Shown piece after piece: positions 8,552 to 15,775 of a stretch of DNA of 32,027 nt (within the stretch, counting starts at the first letter, position 1; the number at the start of each line of letters is the position of its first letter). The DNA lies in NCBI GenBank assembly GCA_012959435.1, contig DUDF01000044.1, positions 1 to 32,027 of the forward strand, in the 5' to 3' direction. A program made the position numbers and the translations under genes. A model generated the notes under the pieces. That model was not told the DNA's origin and did not search any database. It saw nothing but the letters and a program-made list of their open reading frames with translations. Source of the DNA: Candidatus Poseidoniales archaeon (GTDB taxonomy: Archaea; Thermoplasmatota; Poseidoniia; Poseidoniales; Thalassarchaeaceae).

Positions 8552-10150
8552 GTGAACAAACCCCCGCTTGTCTATCGCGTTATTCGTTGGCTTTGCCGCC
8601 AAATCAGTGCCTCATGGTTTCGTGAACATGGTATTGTTCATGAAGAGTGTATTCCTAAACAAGGAGGGGTCCTTTTTGCTGCTTGGCATCCAGCCTCTTT
8701 GATAGACCCGTTATTGATGCTTTCATTACTACCTGGACAAATGACTTTTGTTGCAAAACATACGCTATTCAAAACCCCTATCCTTGGTCATCTTATGCGT
8801 GGTGCTGGCGCAAAACCAATCTATAGAACGCAAGATGTATCTGGTTCAAACGATTCTAAAAAGGCCGCCACCGGAGGGAATACTGGACTTATCGATACAC
8901 TCTCAGATGTACTTTGTGACGGCGGTTGGTGTGCCATTTATCCAGAAGGAATTTCACACCTAATGAGTCAACCGCAAAAGACCAAAACAGGGCCCGCACG
9001 AATAATGCTGAAAGCATTGGTCAAAGCCCGTGAAAGTGGTGAAGAACCACCCTCTTTAGTGCCGGTGGGTTTGCATTATTCGGATGCCAGTAAATTCCGA
9101 GAGCGAGCCCTAGTGTCAGTACATCAGCCGATGAGCATGCCACCACTACCTGGTGAAGAAAGAGCGCCTACTCCAAGCGAAGAGATGATTACAGAGTTTG
9201 GGGCTGATATCGCTGCTGATCGTGCATGGGTACATGCGGTAACCGAATCCCTAGGTACTGAGCTGCAGCGCAGTAGCCAAGGGCTTGACACATGGGAAGA
9301 TCGCAAACTACTTTGGCGGACTCGTGGCTTACTTTCAGTACATCGGAATCGAATGCTCGGCCGGAAAACTGGAGCGACCTATGCAGAAGCAGTCATGGGT
9401 GCTAGACGCACCCGTGCCGCTTGGCTATGGTTATCTGAAAACAAACCAGAGCAAGCAGTCAACCTAAAGTCAAGAGTTAGCAACCACGCTCAAAAAATGG
9501 ATAAATATCAGCTTAAGGAGCATGAATTGTACGACCGCGATAAAAGGCCTGGGACGATTGATTTAATTTCAGCCGTATTCCAGATAATCGGTTCTTGGAT
9601 ATTCATGGCAGGGCTCATCACTTGGGGTGCGTTAATCGGTTCGTGGCCACCATACCGTCTCTCTGCACCTATTGCAACTAGAATGTCCCTGAAAGAGAAC
9701 CATACTCTTGGCACTCACAAAATTGTTGTGGGATTTGCGTTGCTTCCTATTTGGTGGGTTCTGGTTTCATTCCCTGTAGCCTTTTTGCTAGCGGCACCAG
9801 CTAGCCCACTTTGGGATCTGAATTTGTATGGTTTATTACCACTAATTCAGCCCTATGTGACAAAAATAAATTGGATATTATTGGCTTTCATCTTGATGCC
9901 TTTGTGGTCTGTAGCAGCAAGACTACATCTGCTCTTATGGAGCCGATCAGTACGTTCTATTGGCACATTAAAACAATGGAAAAGATTACGTCGAGGCGAA
10001 ATCCCATGGGATGAACTAACTCAAGAACAGAAAAGTTTGGCCGAAACACTCAATGAAATTGGGCAGGGACTTGTACTCCCCAGTGACGATGATTGGATTG
10101 AACCAACTACAGGGAAAGAGGATTATGAATCAGTATATGTGCGAACATAA
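8552..10150 (+). CDS. Glycerol-phosphate / lysophospholipid acyltransferase (LPLAT superfamily)
   Basis: A protein of about 532 residues that should esterify a fatty acyl group onto glycerol phosphate or a lysolipid at the membrane. The catalytic block is AAWHPASLIDPLL, with His46 and Asp52. The spacing is HX5D, like the NHPNSxxDP form of Gpt2-type eukaryotic and bacterial GPATs, rather than the PlsC HX4D. The second block YPEGISH (130-136) followed by KTGPARI matches the FPEGTSH...LKxGxARI glycerol-phosphate-binding motif. A helical middle part follows, then three membrane helices in the last third. GTG 8552 is chosen because AGGAGG lies 7 bases upstream. Archaeal lipids are normally ether-linked isoprenoids, so this enzyme is unexpected there, though acyltransferases have been noted in Marine Group II. 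It is divergent from the CD36-like gene. Confidence 0.85.
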   Translation: MNKPPLVYRVIRWLCRQISASWFREHGIVHEECIPKQGGVLFAAWHPASLIDPLLMLSLLPGQMTFVAKHTLFKTPILGHLMRGAGAKPIYRTQDVSGSNDSKKAATGGNTGLIDTLSDVLCDGGWCAIYPEGISHLMSQPQKTKTGPARIMLKALVKARESGEEPPSLVPVGLHYSDASKFRERALVSVHQPMSMPPLPGEERAPTPSEEMITEFGADIAADRAWVHAVTESLGTELQRSSQGLDTWEDRKLLWRTRGLLSVHRNRMLGRKTGATYAEAVMGARRTRAAWLWLSENKPEQAVNLKSRVSNHAQKMDKYQLKEHELYDRDKRPGTIDLISAVFQIIGSWIFMAGLITWGALIGSWPPYRLSAPIATRMSLKENHTLGTHKIVVGFALLPIWWVLVSFPVAFLLAAPASPLWDLNLYGLLPLIQPYVTKINWILLAFILMPLWSVAARLHLLLWSRSVRSIGTLKQWKRLRRGEIPWDELTQEQKSLAETLNEIGQGLVLPSDDDWIEPTTGKEDYESVYVRT

Positions 10151-10225
10151 ATTGACAATAAACCACGGCTAATGCATTCTAACATTAAGGCGAACTATCA
10201 AAGACGGGGGCGGACTCGTAAGTAT

Positions 10226-10240
10226 GCCTACGGAGTAGGC
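10226..10240. repeat. Inverted repeat before the molybdenum hydroxylase operon
   Basis: GCCTAC-GGA-GTAGGC is a perfect 6-bp inverted repeat with a 3-base centre, ending 14 bases before the first ATG (10255). It could be an operator or a leader hairpin. There is no T-run directly after it, so terminator is unlikely. Confidence 0.5.
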
Positions 10241-10254
10241 ACTGGGCTTTTGTC

Positions 10255-10833
10255 ATGTCAAAGCAAAATCGTATCCCAATGTTGCCTCAAGCGGGCAAGC
10301 GTGAATGGATTGCTTCTGTCAATGAAAAAAAGGTCGTAGAATCAATTTCAAGTGATTCAATCCTCCTTGATGTATTACGTGACCAAATCGGCATGCTAGG
10401 CGTCAAGAGGGGTTGCGATATGGGTACTTGTGGATGTTGTGCCGTTCTTGTGGACGGCGAACCAAGGCTCTCTTGTCTGACACTCACAAGTGAAGTTGAG
10501 GGGTGCGATATAACCACTGTTGAAGGGATCGCTGATGGCCACCACCTCTCACCTATCCAAGAAACTTTTACCACATATGGTGGTAGTCAATGTGGATTCT
10601 GCAGCCCTGGTTTCTTAATTGTGATAACCGCACTTCTAGAAGAAAATGACAACCCTTCTGAGGCTGAAATAAAGACTGCAATCGAAGGCAACCTTTGCCG
10701 CTGTACTGGCTATCAACCAATTATTGAATCAATTCAAGCTGCTGCTGAATTACTTCGCAGTGGGAAATCAACCTCAAACCCCACCTCTCCACACTCTGAC
10801 CCACATCCCGGTTTCATGGGAGATGACGCTTAG
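10255..10833 (+). CDS. Molybdenum hydroxylase small [2Fe-2S] subunit (HcrC/CoxS-like)
   Basis: The 192-residue protein carries two 2Fe-2S clusters that pass electrons between the molybdenum and flavin subunits. The plant-ferredoxin-type cluster has Cys54, Cys59, Cys62 and Cys74 (GCDMGTCGCC...SC). The second domain has CGFC (113-116) and CRC (148-150) followed by TGY, all as in the xanthine dehydrogenase / CO dehydrogenase / 4-hydroxybenzoyl-CoA reductase family. It has about 15 extra N-terminal residues, so ATG 10279 is an alternative start. A His/Pro-rich tail of about 20 residues follows. It is the first gene of a three-gene operon, 15 bases before the large subunit. Partner genes point to the hydroxybenzoyl-CoA-reductase branch. 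Confidence 0.92.
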   Translation: MSKQNRIPMLPQAGKREWIASVNEKKVVESISSDSILLDVLRDQIGMLGVKRGCDMGTCGCCAVLVDGEPRLSCLTLTSEVEGCDITTVEGIADGHHLSPIQETFTTYGGSQCGFCSPGFLIVITALLEENDNPSEAEIKTAIEGNLCRCTGYQPIIESIQAAAELLRSGKSTSNPTSPHSDPHPGFMGDDA

Positions 10834-10848
10834 TTAGGTGATACTTAC

Positions 10849-13626
10849 ATGACTGACGAAGAGGAAATGGTTGGCTACAAACAGCAACCGGGTAAAATAC
10901 CATTCTCCCGCCCCGGAAGTGGGGGTAAAGACCAATTTAGTGCTCTCCAAGATGATGAAATGATACCTGAGGGACAAGGAGGAAAGTTATCTCAACCCTG
11001 GGGGAAACATCGCCACGATGAACTAGTCACTAGTACCTCTATTGGCAATCGAACCCCACTGATAGATGGGTGCTACAAAGTGACAGGGCAAGCAAAATAT
11101 GGAGATGACATTCGCTTAAGCAACGAATTGATTGGCAAAATTTTGCGCTCACCACACCATTTTGCCCGCATCAAATCAATTGACACCTCTGCAGCAGAAG
11201 CACTGGATGGAGTCATTGCTATCGCAACAGGTGCTGATGCAAGCAATACATTTGGTGTTCTGCCAGTGACCAAGGATGAACACGCCTTAGCAGTCAGTTT
11301 AGTACGCCATGTTGGTGATTTAGTAGCTGCTGTCGCAGCCGAAGATGAAGCGACTGCACTTCAAGCACTGCAACTCATTGAAGTTGAATATGAGATATTA
11401 GACAGCATTCACGATATGAAAGATGGATTAGAAGATAGTGAAAACCCAATCCATGACCGCGGGAAATATCACATTGGTGAAGCGAATATCCAAAAACGGG
11501 TTTTCCAAGAGTTTGGTGAAGTCGAAAAAATGATTGATAATGCAGAAGCATCCCACCACTCAAATTGGATTTTTGGTGGTGTCAATCACGGCTTTACAGA
11601 ACCACATGCCACGGTTGCAAACTGGGACCCAAGAGGTCGCCTCACTGTCTACACACCACAACAAGTCCCACACTATTTGCATCGATCACTTGCGGATGTC
11701 CTAGAAATTCCGATGCATCAAATAAATGTCTATAGAACGTTTGTAGGTGGTGGATTTGGTGGCAAGTCTGACCCGTTTCCTCACGAGATGTGTGCCGCGA
11801 TATTAGCACGTAAATCGGGGCGCCCTGTAAGAATCACATTTGACAGAGAAGAGGTTTTCTTGACTAATCGTGGTAGACACCCTTCACACATTGAAATGAA
11901 TCTTCACGCTGATTCACAGGGGAGACTCTGTGGAGTTGAAACTGATGCTTTGATTGATGGCGGTGCATTCGCTTCATTCGGCCACGTTACAACCTACTAC
12001 AACGGTGTTCTTCACACCGCCCCATACGAGATTGGAGCATTCCATTACACTGGGGCTAGAGTTTGGACAAACAAACCTGCAAGTGGCGCCATGCGCGGTC
12101 ATGGTGCTGTTAACTCACGTTGTGCCTTTGAAGTTGGATTAGATGACCTCTCAGACAAACTCCAGGTTGACCCGATGACCTTCCGTTTAGCCAATTTGCT
12201 ACCACCACTTAGTGCAACGATTACAGGCTTTAGAATCACTAGTACTGGGATGAGAGAATGTCTAGAAAAAGTTCGTAAAGCATCTAATTGGGATGATAGA
12301 TTTCGCAAACTACCATTAGGACACGGTATCGGAGTGGGCTGTGGATTCTTCATTTCCGGAAGTGGGTTGCCAATCCATTGGGACCCTAACAAGTTCCCTC
12401 ACGCTACAGTTCATCTGAAAATTGACATGGATGGCGGGGTCACTATCCACACTGGGGCAGCAGATATTGGACAAGGTTCAGACACTGTTGTTGCTCAATC
12501 TGTAGCCGAAGTATTGGGGCTCCCATTAGACATGATACGAGTTCGCTCTCAAGAAACAGACACTGCACCTGTTGATCTTGGCTCATATTCAAGCAGAGTG
12601 ACATTTATGAACGCTAATGCGGCAATCTCAGCATCAATGAAAATCCGTCAAGAATTGCTTGATGCAACCGCTGATATTACCGGTGCTGACCCTGCAAAAT
12701 TGGTGATTGGTGACCGTCGTATTTACGATAAAAGAGATCCTGCTGTCGGTGTCTCTTATCTTGAAGCACTTCACAAAGCACAGGAAGAGCGAGGAGCACT
12801 CGTTGCGTCAGGAGCATATCGGACACCTCCAATGGGTAGAGCACACAAAGGGGCTGCAGCAGGATTAGCTCCCGCTTACTCATTTTCAGCGTATGTCGCG
12901 GAGGTGAAAGTCGATGTTGAAACCGGACAAACCAGTGTCATCAATGTCTGGGCTGCACACGACTGCGGAAAAGCCCTGAATCCTTTGGCAGTTGAAGGAC
13001 AAATAATTGGCAGTTGCCATATGGGCTTGGGTCAAGTGCTATCTGAAGAAATGGTATATGGCAGAACTGGACATTTACTGAACGGAAATCTCCTAGATTA
13101 CAAGATACCAACAGTTCATGAAATGCCAAAGGTGTTCCCAATCATTGTCGAGAGTAATGACCCAGAAGGACCATTTGGGGCAAAAGAAGCCGGCGAAGGG
13201 CCGCTACTACCAATTCTACCTGCAGTCTGTAATGCGGTATACGATGCAATTGGTGTAAGAGTGGATGAACTCCCCATAACACCTGATAGAATGCATAGAA
13301 ATATCGAAAAATTATGTCGGGCACAGGGTATCTCCGACTCACTAGAATTAGAAACACCTACACTCAAACTCTCACCACTACAAGAGTTACTCGCAAACCG
13401 TGCTGAAGAACATGAAAAACGTGACATCGCTAGACGAAACAACGATGATATCGAACCATACCATAATGGTGCCTTGTTTGGATTTACAGCCACACTACCT
13501 GCAGATGAACAATCCGAGGATTGGAAAGTTTCTGTAATCCCGTCTCAAGAGTATATCGACAATCCTAGATTAGCAGGTTCGGCGTGGAAACACATTGAGC
13601 GAAGGCACCGAGGTGATGATGCATGA
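10849..13626 (+). CDS. Molybdenum hydroxylase large, molybdopterin-binding subunit (HcrA-like)
   Basis: The 925-residue catalytic subunit binds the molybdopterin cofactor. Motifs are GGGFGGKSD (300-308), AMRGHGAVNSR (414-424), DIGQGSD (539-545), GSYSSRVT (578-585) and GAKEAGEGP (777-785), whose Glu783 matches the catalytic Glu of the family. RGHG, GSYSSR and EAGEGP resemble 4-hydroxybenzoyl-CoA reductase alpha subunits more than xanthine dehydrogenase. The CO-dehydrogenase AYxCSFR loop is absent. HcrA has about 770 residues; here an extra N-terminal stretch of about 65 residues (Gly/Pro/Asp-rich) and a C-terminal extension of about 100 residues are present. AGGTGAT precedes the ATG. Its stop overlaps the next gene by 4 bases, indicating translational coupling. 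The substrate is not certain: it may be an aromatic CoA ester or an N-heterocycle. Confidence 0.9.
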   Translation: MTDEEEMVGYKQQPGKIPFSRPGSGGKDQFSALQDDEMIPEGQGGKLSQPWGKHRHDELVTSTSIGNRTPLIDGCYKVTGQAKYGDDIRLSNELIGKILRSPHHFARIKSIDTSAAEALDGVIAIATGADASNTFGVLPVTKDEHALAVSLVRHVGDLVAAVAAEDEATALQALQLIEVEYEILDSIHDMKDGLEDSENPIHDRGKYHIGEANIQKRVFQEFGEVEKMIDNAEASHHSNWIFGGVNHGFTEPHATVANWDPRGRLTVYTPQQVPHYLHRSLADVLEIPMHQINVYRTFVGGGFGGKSDPFPHEMCAAILARKSGRPVRITFDREEVFLTNRGRHPSHIEMNLHADSQGRLCGVETDALIDGGAFASFGHVTTYYNGVLHTAPYEIGAFHYTGARVWTNKPASGAMRGHGAVNSRCAFEVGLDDLSDKLQVDPMTFRLANLLPPLSATITGFRITSTGMRECLEKVRKASNWDDRFRKLPLGHGIGVGCGFFISGSGLPIHWDPNKFPHATVHLKIDMDGGVTIHTGAADIGQGSDTVVAQSVAEVLGLPLDMIRVRSQETDTAPVDLGSYSSRVTFMNANAAISASMKIRQELLDATADITGADPAKLVIGDRRIYDKRDPAVGVSYLEALHKAQEERGALVASGAYRTPPMGRAHKGAAAGLAPAYSFSAYVAEVKVDVETGQTSVINVWAAHDCGKALNPLAVEGQIIGSCHMGLGQVLSEEMVYGRTGHLLNGNLLDYKIPTVHEMPKVFPIIVESNDPEGPFGAKEAGEGPLLPILPAVCNAVYDAIGVRVDELPITPDRMHRNIEKLCRAQGISDSLELETPTLKLSPLQELLANRAEEHEKRDIARRNNDDIEPYHNGALFGFTATLPADEQSEDWKVSVIPSQEYIDNPRLAGSAWKHIERRHRGDDA

Positions 13627-14603
13627 AAATGCCTCCATTTGAGTTACTAATGCCAACCAGCCTTGAGCAGGCTTTGGAATTGGCTGACGGCTTTGTTGCA
13701 GCCGGTGAAGAATTTGATTGGATCGCTGGCGGCACTGATTTGATTCCAAATTACAAATGGCATCTTAATCCAAAAGCAAATGTTATCTCACTTGCAAAAG
13801 TTGCTGAAATGAGTGAATTATCTTCAACTCATATTGGCGGGATGGTTCGATTACACGATTTATCAGAGAGTGAAATCACACATCCATTACTCAAGGACGC
13901 GGCTGGAAGCATTGCTTCAGTAATGATTCGACGGTCAGGTACAGTCGGAGGCAATATCTGTTTGGACACACGATGTTACTGGTTCAACCAATCAGAGGAT
14001 TGGCGTGAATCTATTGAGTGGTGTCACAAATGTGAATGTGGTACGGATGCTGATTGCCGTGTTATCGCTAACCAGAACACGTTGTGTGTTGCAACTTATC
14101 AGGCTGATTTAGCTCCCGCTTTACTATGTCTAAATGCAACAATTCATCTCGCTTCCTCAAAAGGAAAAAGAGAGATGCTTCTATCCAATTTCTTTGAGTT
14201 GGATGGCATGACGAGAAATGTTTTGCAACCTGGTGAATTAGTAACCCACATTACTTTACCACCTGAAAGTTCAGAATTGATTGGCTGTTATCACAAGTTA
14301 ACATTACGAGAGTCTTGGGATTTCCCAGAAGCAGGAATCGCTGCTGCATGGAAACTTAATGGGAAGGAAATATCTGCTCTCAAAGTTGCTTCCACCGGAC
14401 TAGAATCTATTCCACGCGTTCATGACGAAGAAGTTGCGGCGGTTCTTCCGGATTGGAGTGGAAAAGAAAGTATTGAAATTCTTTCTGAAGCGCTGAGAAA
14501 ATCAATAAAACCAGTCAATAACACCGGTTTAAAGCCAAATTATCGTCGCAAAATGGTAAAAGTTCTAGCGCGCCGATGCTTGAATCAAATAATGCATAAG
14601 TAA
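13623..14603 (+). CDS. Molybdenum hydroxylase FAD subunit with [4Fe-4S] insertion (HcrB-like)
   Basis: The 326-residue FAD-binding middle subunit has flavin motifs AGGTDL (35-40) and SGTVGGNI (105-112). Between residues 113 and 160 it has an LDTRCxxxNQSxxWR block and further cysteines. Cys118, Cys134, Cys145 and Cys155 align by spacing with the four ligands of the extra [4Fe-4S] cluster in the beta subunit of 4-hydroxybenzoyl-CoA reductase. Cys113, Cys137 and Cys139 are additional. That cluster is known in the reductase branch and is missing from ordinary xanthine and CO dehydrogenases. The start ATG overlaps the large-subunit stop by 4 bases, with GAGGTGAT just upstream. Cluster presence is an inference from residue spacing. 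Confidence 0.9.
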   Translation: MKMPPFELLMPTSLEQALELADGFVAAGEEFDWIAGGTDLIPNYKWHLNPKANVISLAKVAEMSELSSTHIGGMVRLHDLSESEITHPLLKDAAGSIASVMIRRSGTVGGNICLDTRCYWFNQSEDWRESIEWCHKCECGTDADCRVIANQNTLCVATYQADLAPALLCLNATIHLASSKGKREMLLSNFFELDGMTRNVLQPGELVTHITLPPESSELIGCYHKLTLRESWDFPEAGIAAAWKLNGKEISALKVASTGLESIPRVHDEEVAAVLPDWSGKESIEILSEALRKSIKPVNNTGLKPNYRRKMVKVLARRCLNQIMHK

Positions 14604-14635
14604 GCGACGGTTTCAACAATGAGGAGTGTGTCGAA

Positions 14636-15592
14636 GTGAATGTGCGAGCCAAACTACTGACCCTCTTACTGGTGCTTGCGATGTTGCCTTTCTCGGTCAC
14701 AGCACAAGATGACCCACCAGATATTCCGGCTGGGTGGGAAATAGGTATTGATACACCACAGGACACTGAACCTATCTTTGATATTGGGTTAGATGGAGAA
14801 GTAAGCGTGAAATTTTGGATTGATAATCAAAATATGGTTTCAATAAATCTTGACATTGAATTTGACATACCATTTGATGGCTCAGTCAATGGCCCTGAAA
14901 CAGTAGAAGTCAGTGCTCAAACCAATAAATCGTTTGATTTTACAATCAACCAAATTGATGTAGCGGCATTCGCCGCTAGCCAAAGTGACCGCTTCATAGT
15001 AACTGGAACGGTCACAGCATATAGTAGTGTAATCCCAGTCCTTAATGGCGATTCAAAAGATGGTGAAGGAAATATCACAATACCAATGGTTGTTGATTTA
15101 ACCATTGATTTATCTGAATCCAATGGGCCTCTGAATGCTGGCACAACAAGTTCACTAGAAGTAATTGTAAGCAACCAGGGAAATGCAGTTGATTCGGTTT
15201 ACAAAGTGACTGTCACTGATTCTTGCCCTCTCTTAGAAGTTGGAGGAGCTGAAGAACTAGAAAGCATCGCTATTGAGATGGGGGACAACCTTACTCAAAT
15301 ACTCAATATTTCAACCTCTGACAGTCACCCGACGAAAAACTGCGTGATTGAAATTTCAATTCAATCAAGAGGTGATGTTGATGCTGGGAGATCACAAACT
15401 GCTGACTCAGATGAAAGTACACTCAGTATTGTTGAAGACCGCGGCGGGAATTCCGAAGGAGGCGACACATCTGACAACAATGATGGGACATCAAATGATG
15501 GAGATGTTGTGTCACAGAATTGGACACCAATATGGCCGGGAGCGGCGATTTTTGCTCTTTCCATAGGTGCATTAACCCGTAGAAAAAAATGA
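14636..15592 (+). CDS. Secreted, C-terminally membrane-anchored protein with beta-sandwich repeats
   Basis: The 318-residue protein starts with a signal peptide (hydrophobic core about 7-22, likely cleavage near TAQ). Two Ig-like/CARDB-NEW3-type beta domains follow: about 45-130, and about 150-245 with the typical SNQGNAVDSVYKVTV pattern. Next come an Asp/Asn/Gly-rich linker (about 265-288) and a C-terminal hydrophobic helix ending in RRKK. This is the build of an archaeal surface protein held by a C-terminal anchor. The tail lacks a clear PGF-CTERM sorting motif. The start is GTG 14636 with GAGGAG at 14621-14626. It lies 32 bases after the hydroxylase operon, so it may be co-transcribed, but the stem-loop after it suggests it ends that unit. 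Function unknown. Confidence 0.8.
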   Translation: MNVRAKLLTLLLVLAMLPFSVTAQDDPPDIPAGWEIGIDTPQDTEPIFDIGLDGEVSVKFWIDNQNMVSINLDIEFDIPFDGSVNGPETVEVSAQTNKSFDFTINQIDVAAFAASQSDRFIVTGTVTAYSSVIPVLNGDSKDGEGNITIPMVVDLTIDLSESNGPLNAGTTSSLEVIVSNQGNAVDSVYKVTVTDSCPLLEVGGAEELESIAIEMGDNLTQILNISTSDSHPTKNCVIEISIQSRGDVDAGRSQTADSDESTLSIVEDRGGNSEGGDTSDNNDGTSNDGDVVSQNWTPIWPGAAIFALSIGALTRRKK

Positions 15593-15616
15593 TAGGAAAA
15601 TTATCACTTTTTCCTA
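15593..15616 (+). terminator. Stem-loop after the surface-protein gene
   Basis: TAGGAAAA (15593-15600) and TTTTCCTA (15609-15616) form a perfect 8-bp stem with an 8-base loop. It starts directly after the stop codon and includes a T-run. It likely ends the upstream transcript before the promoter of the next operon. Confidence 0.5.
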
Positions 15617-15691
15617 CTCTTATGCAGCATATTAGTAAATGATACGCAACACCTTTGTTTGAAACTACTACAAACGCGCTACTCTAACAGC

Positions 15692-15728
15692 CCCAACCTA
15701 TATTTGGGAAACTTAATTCCAAGAATTA
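15692..15728 (+). promoter_or_regulatory. TATA box with two nested inverted repeats (promoter/operator of the MoxR operon)
   Basis: A TATA element (15699-15705, TATATTT) is flanked by CCCAA (15692-15696) and TTGGG (15704-15708), a perfect 5-bp inverted repeat. A second perfect repeat, TAATTC-CAA-GAATTA (15714-15728), lies directly downstream, between the TATA box and the expected transcription start near 15728. Repressors of archaeal promoters commonly bind at such positions. A leader of about 45 bases would then reach the GGAAGTGA ribosome binding site (15761-15768). Confidence 0.5.
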
Positions 15729-15775
15729 GCAATCGTAGGCTCAGGCCTGTTCAACCACAAGGAAGTGACTGGGAA

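Noticed and set aside
13116-13493. 125-codon open frame on the minus strand
   Set aside because: Antisense to the well-supported molybdopterin subunit, with serine-rich meaningless composition.
10849-13626. Aerobic CO dehydrogenase large subunit
   Set aside because: The form I active-site AYxCSFR loop is absent; the corresponding region reads GAMRGHGAVNSR and the FAD subunit has the reductase-type cysteine insertion.
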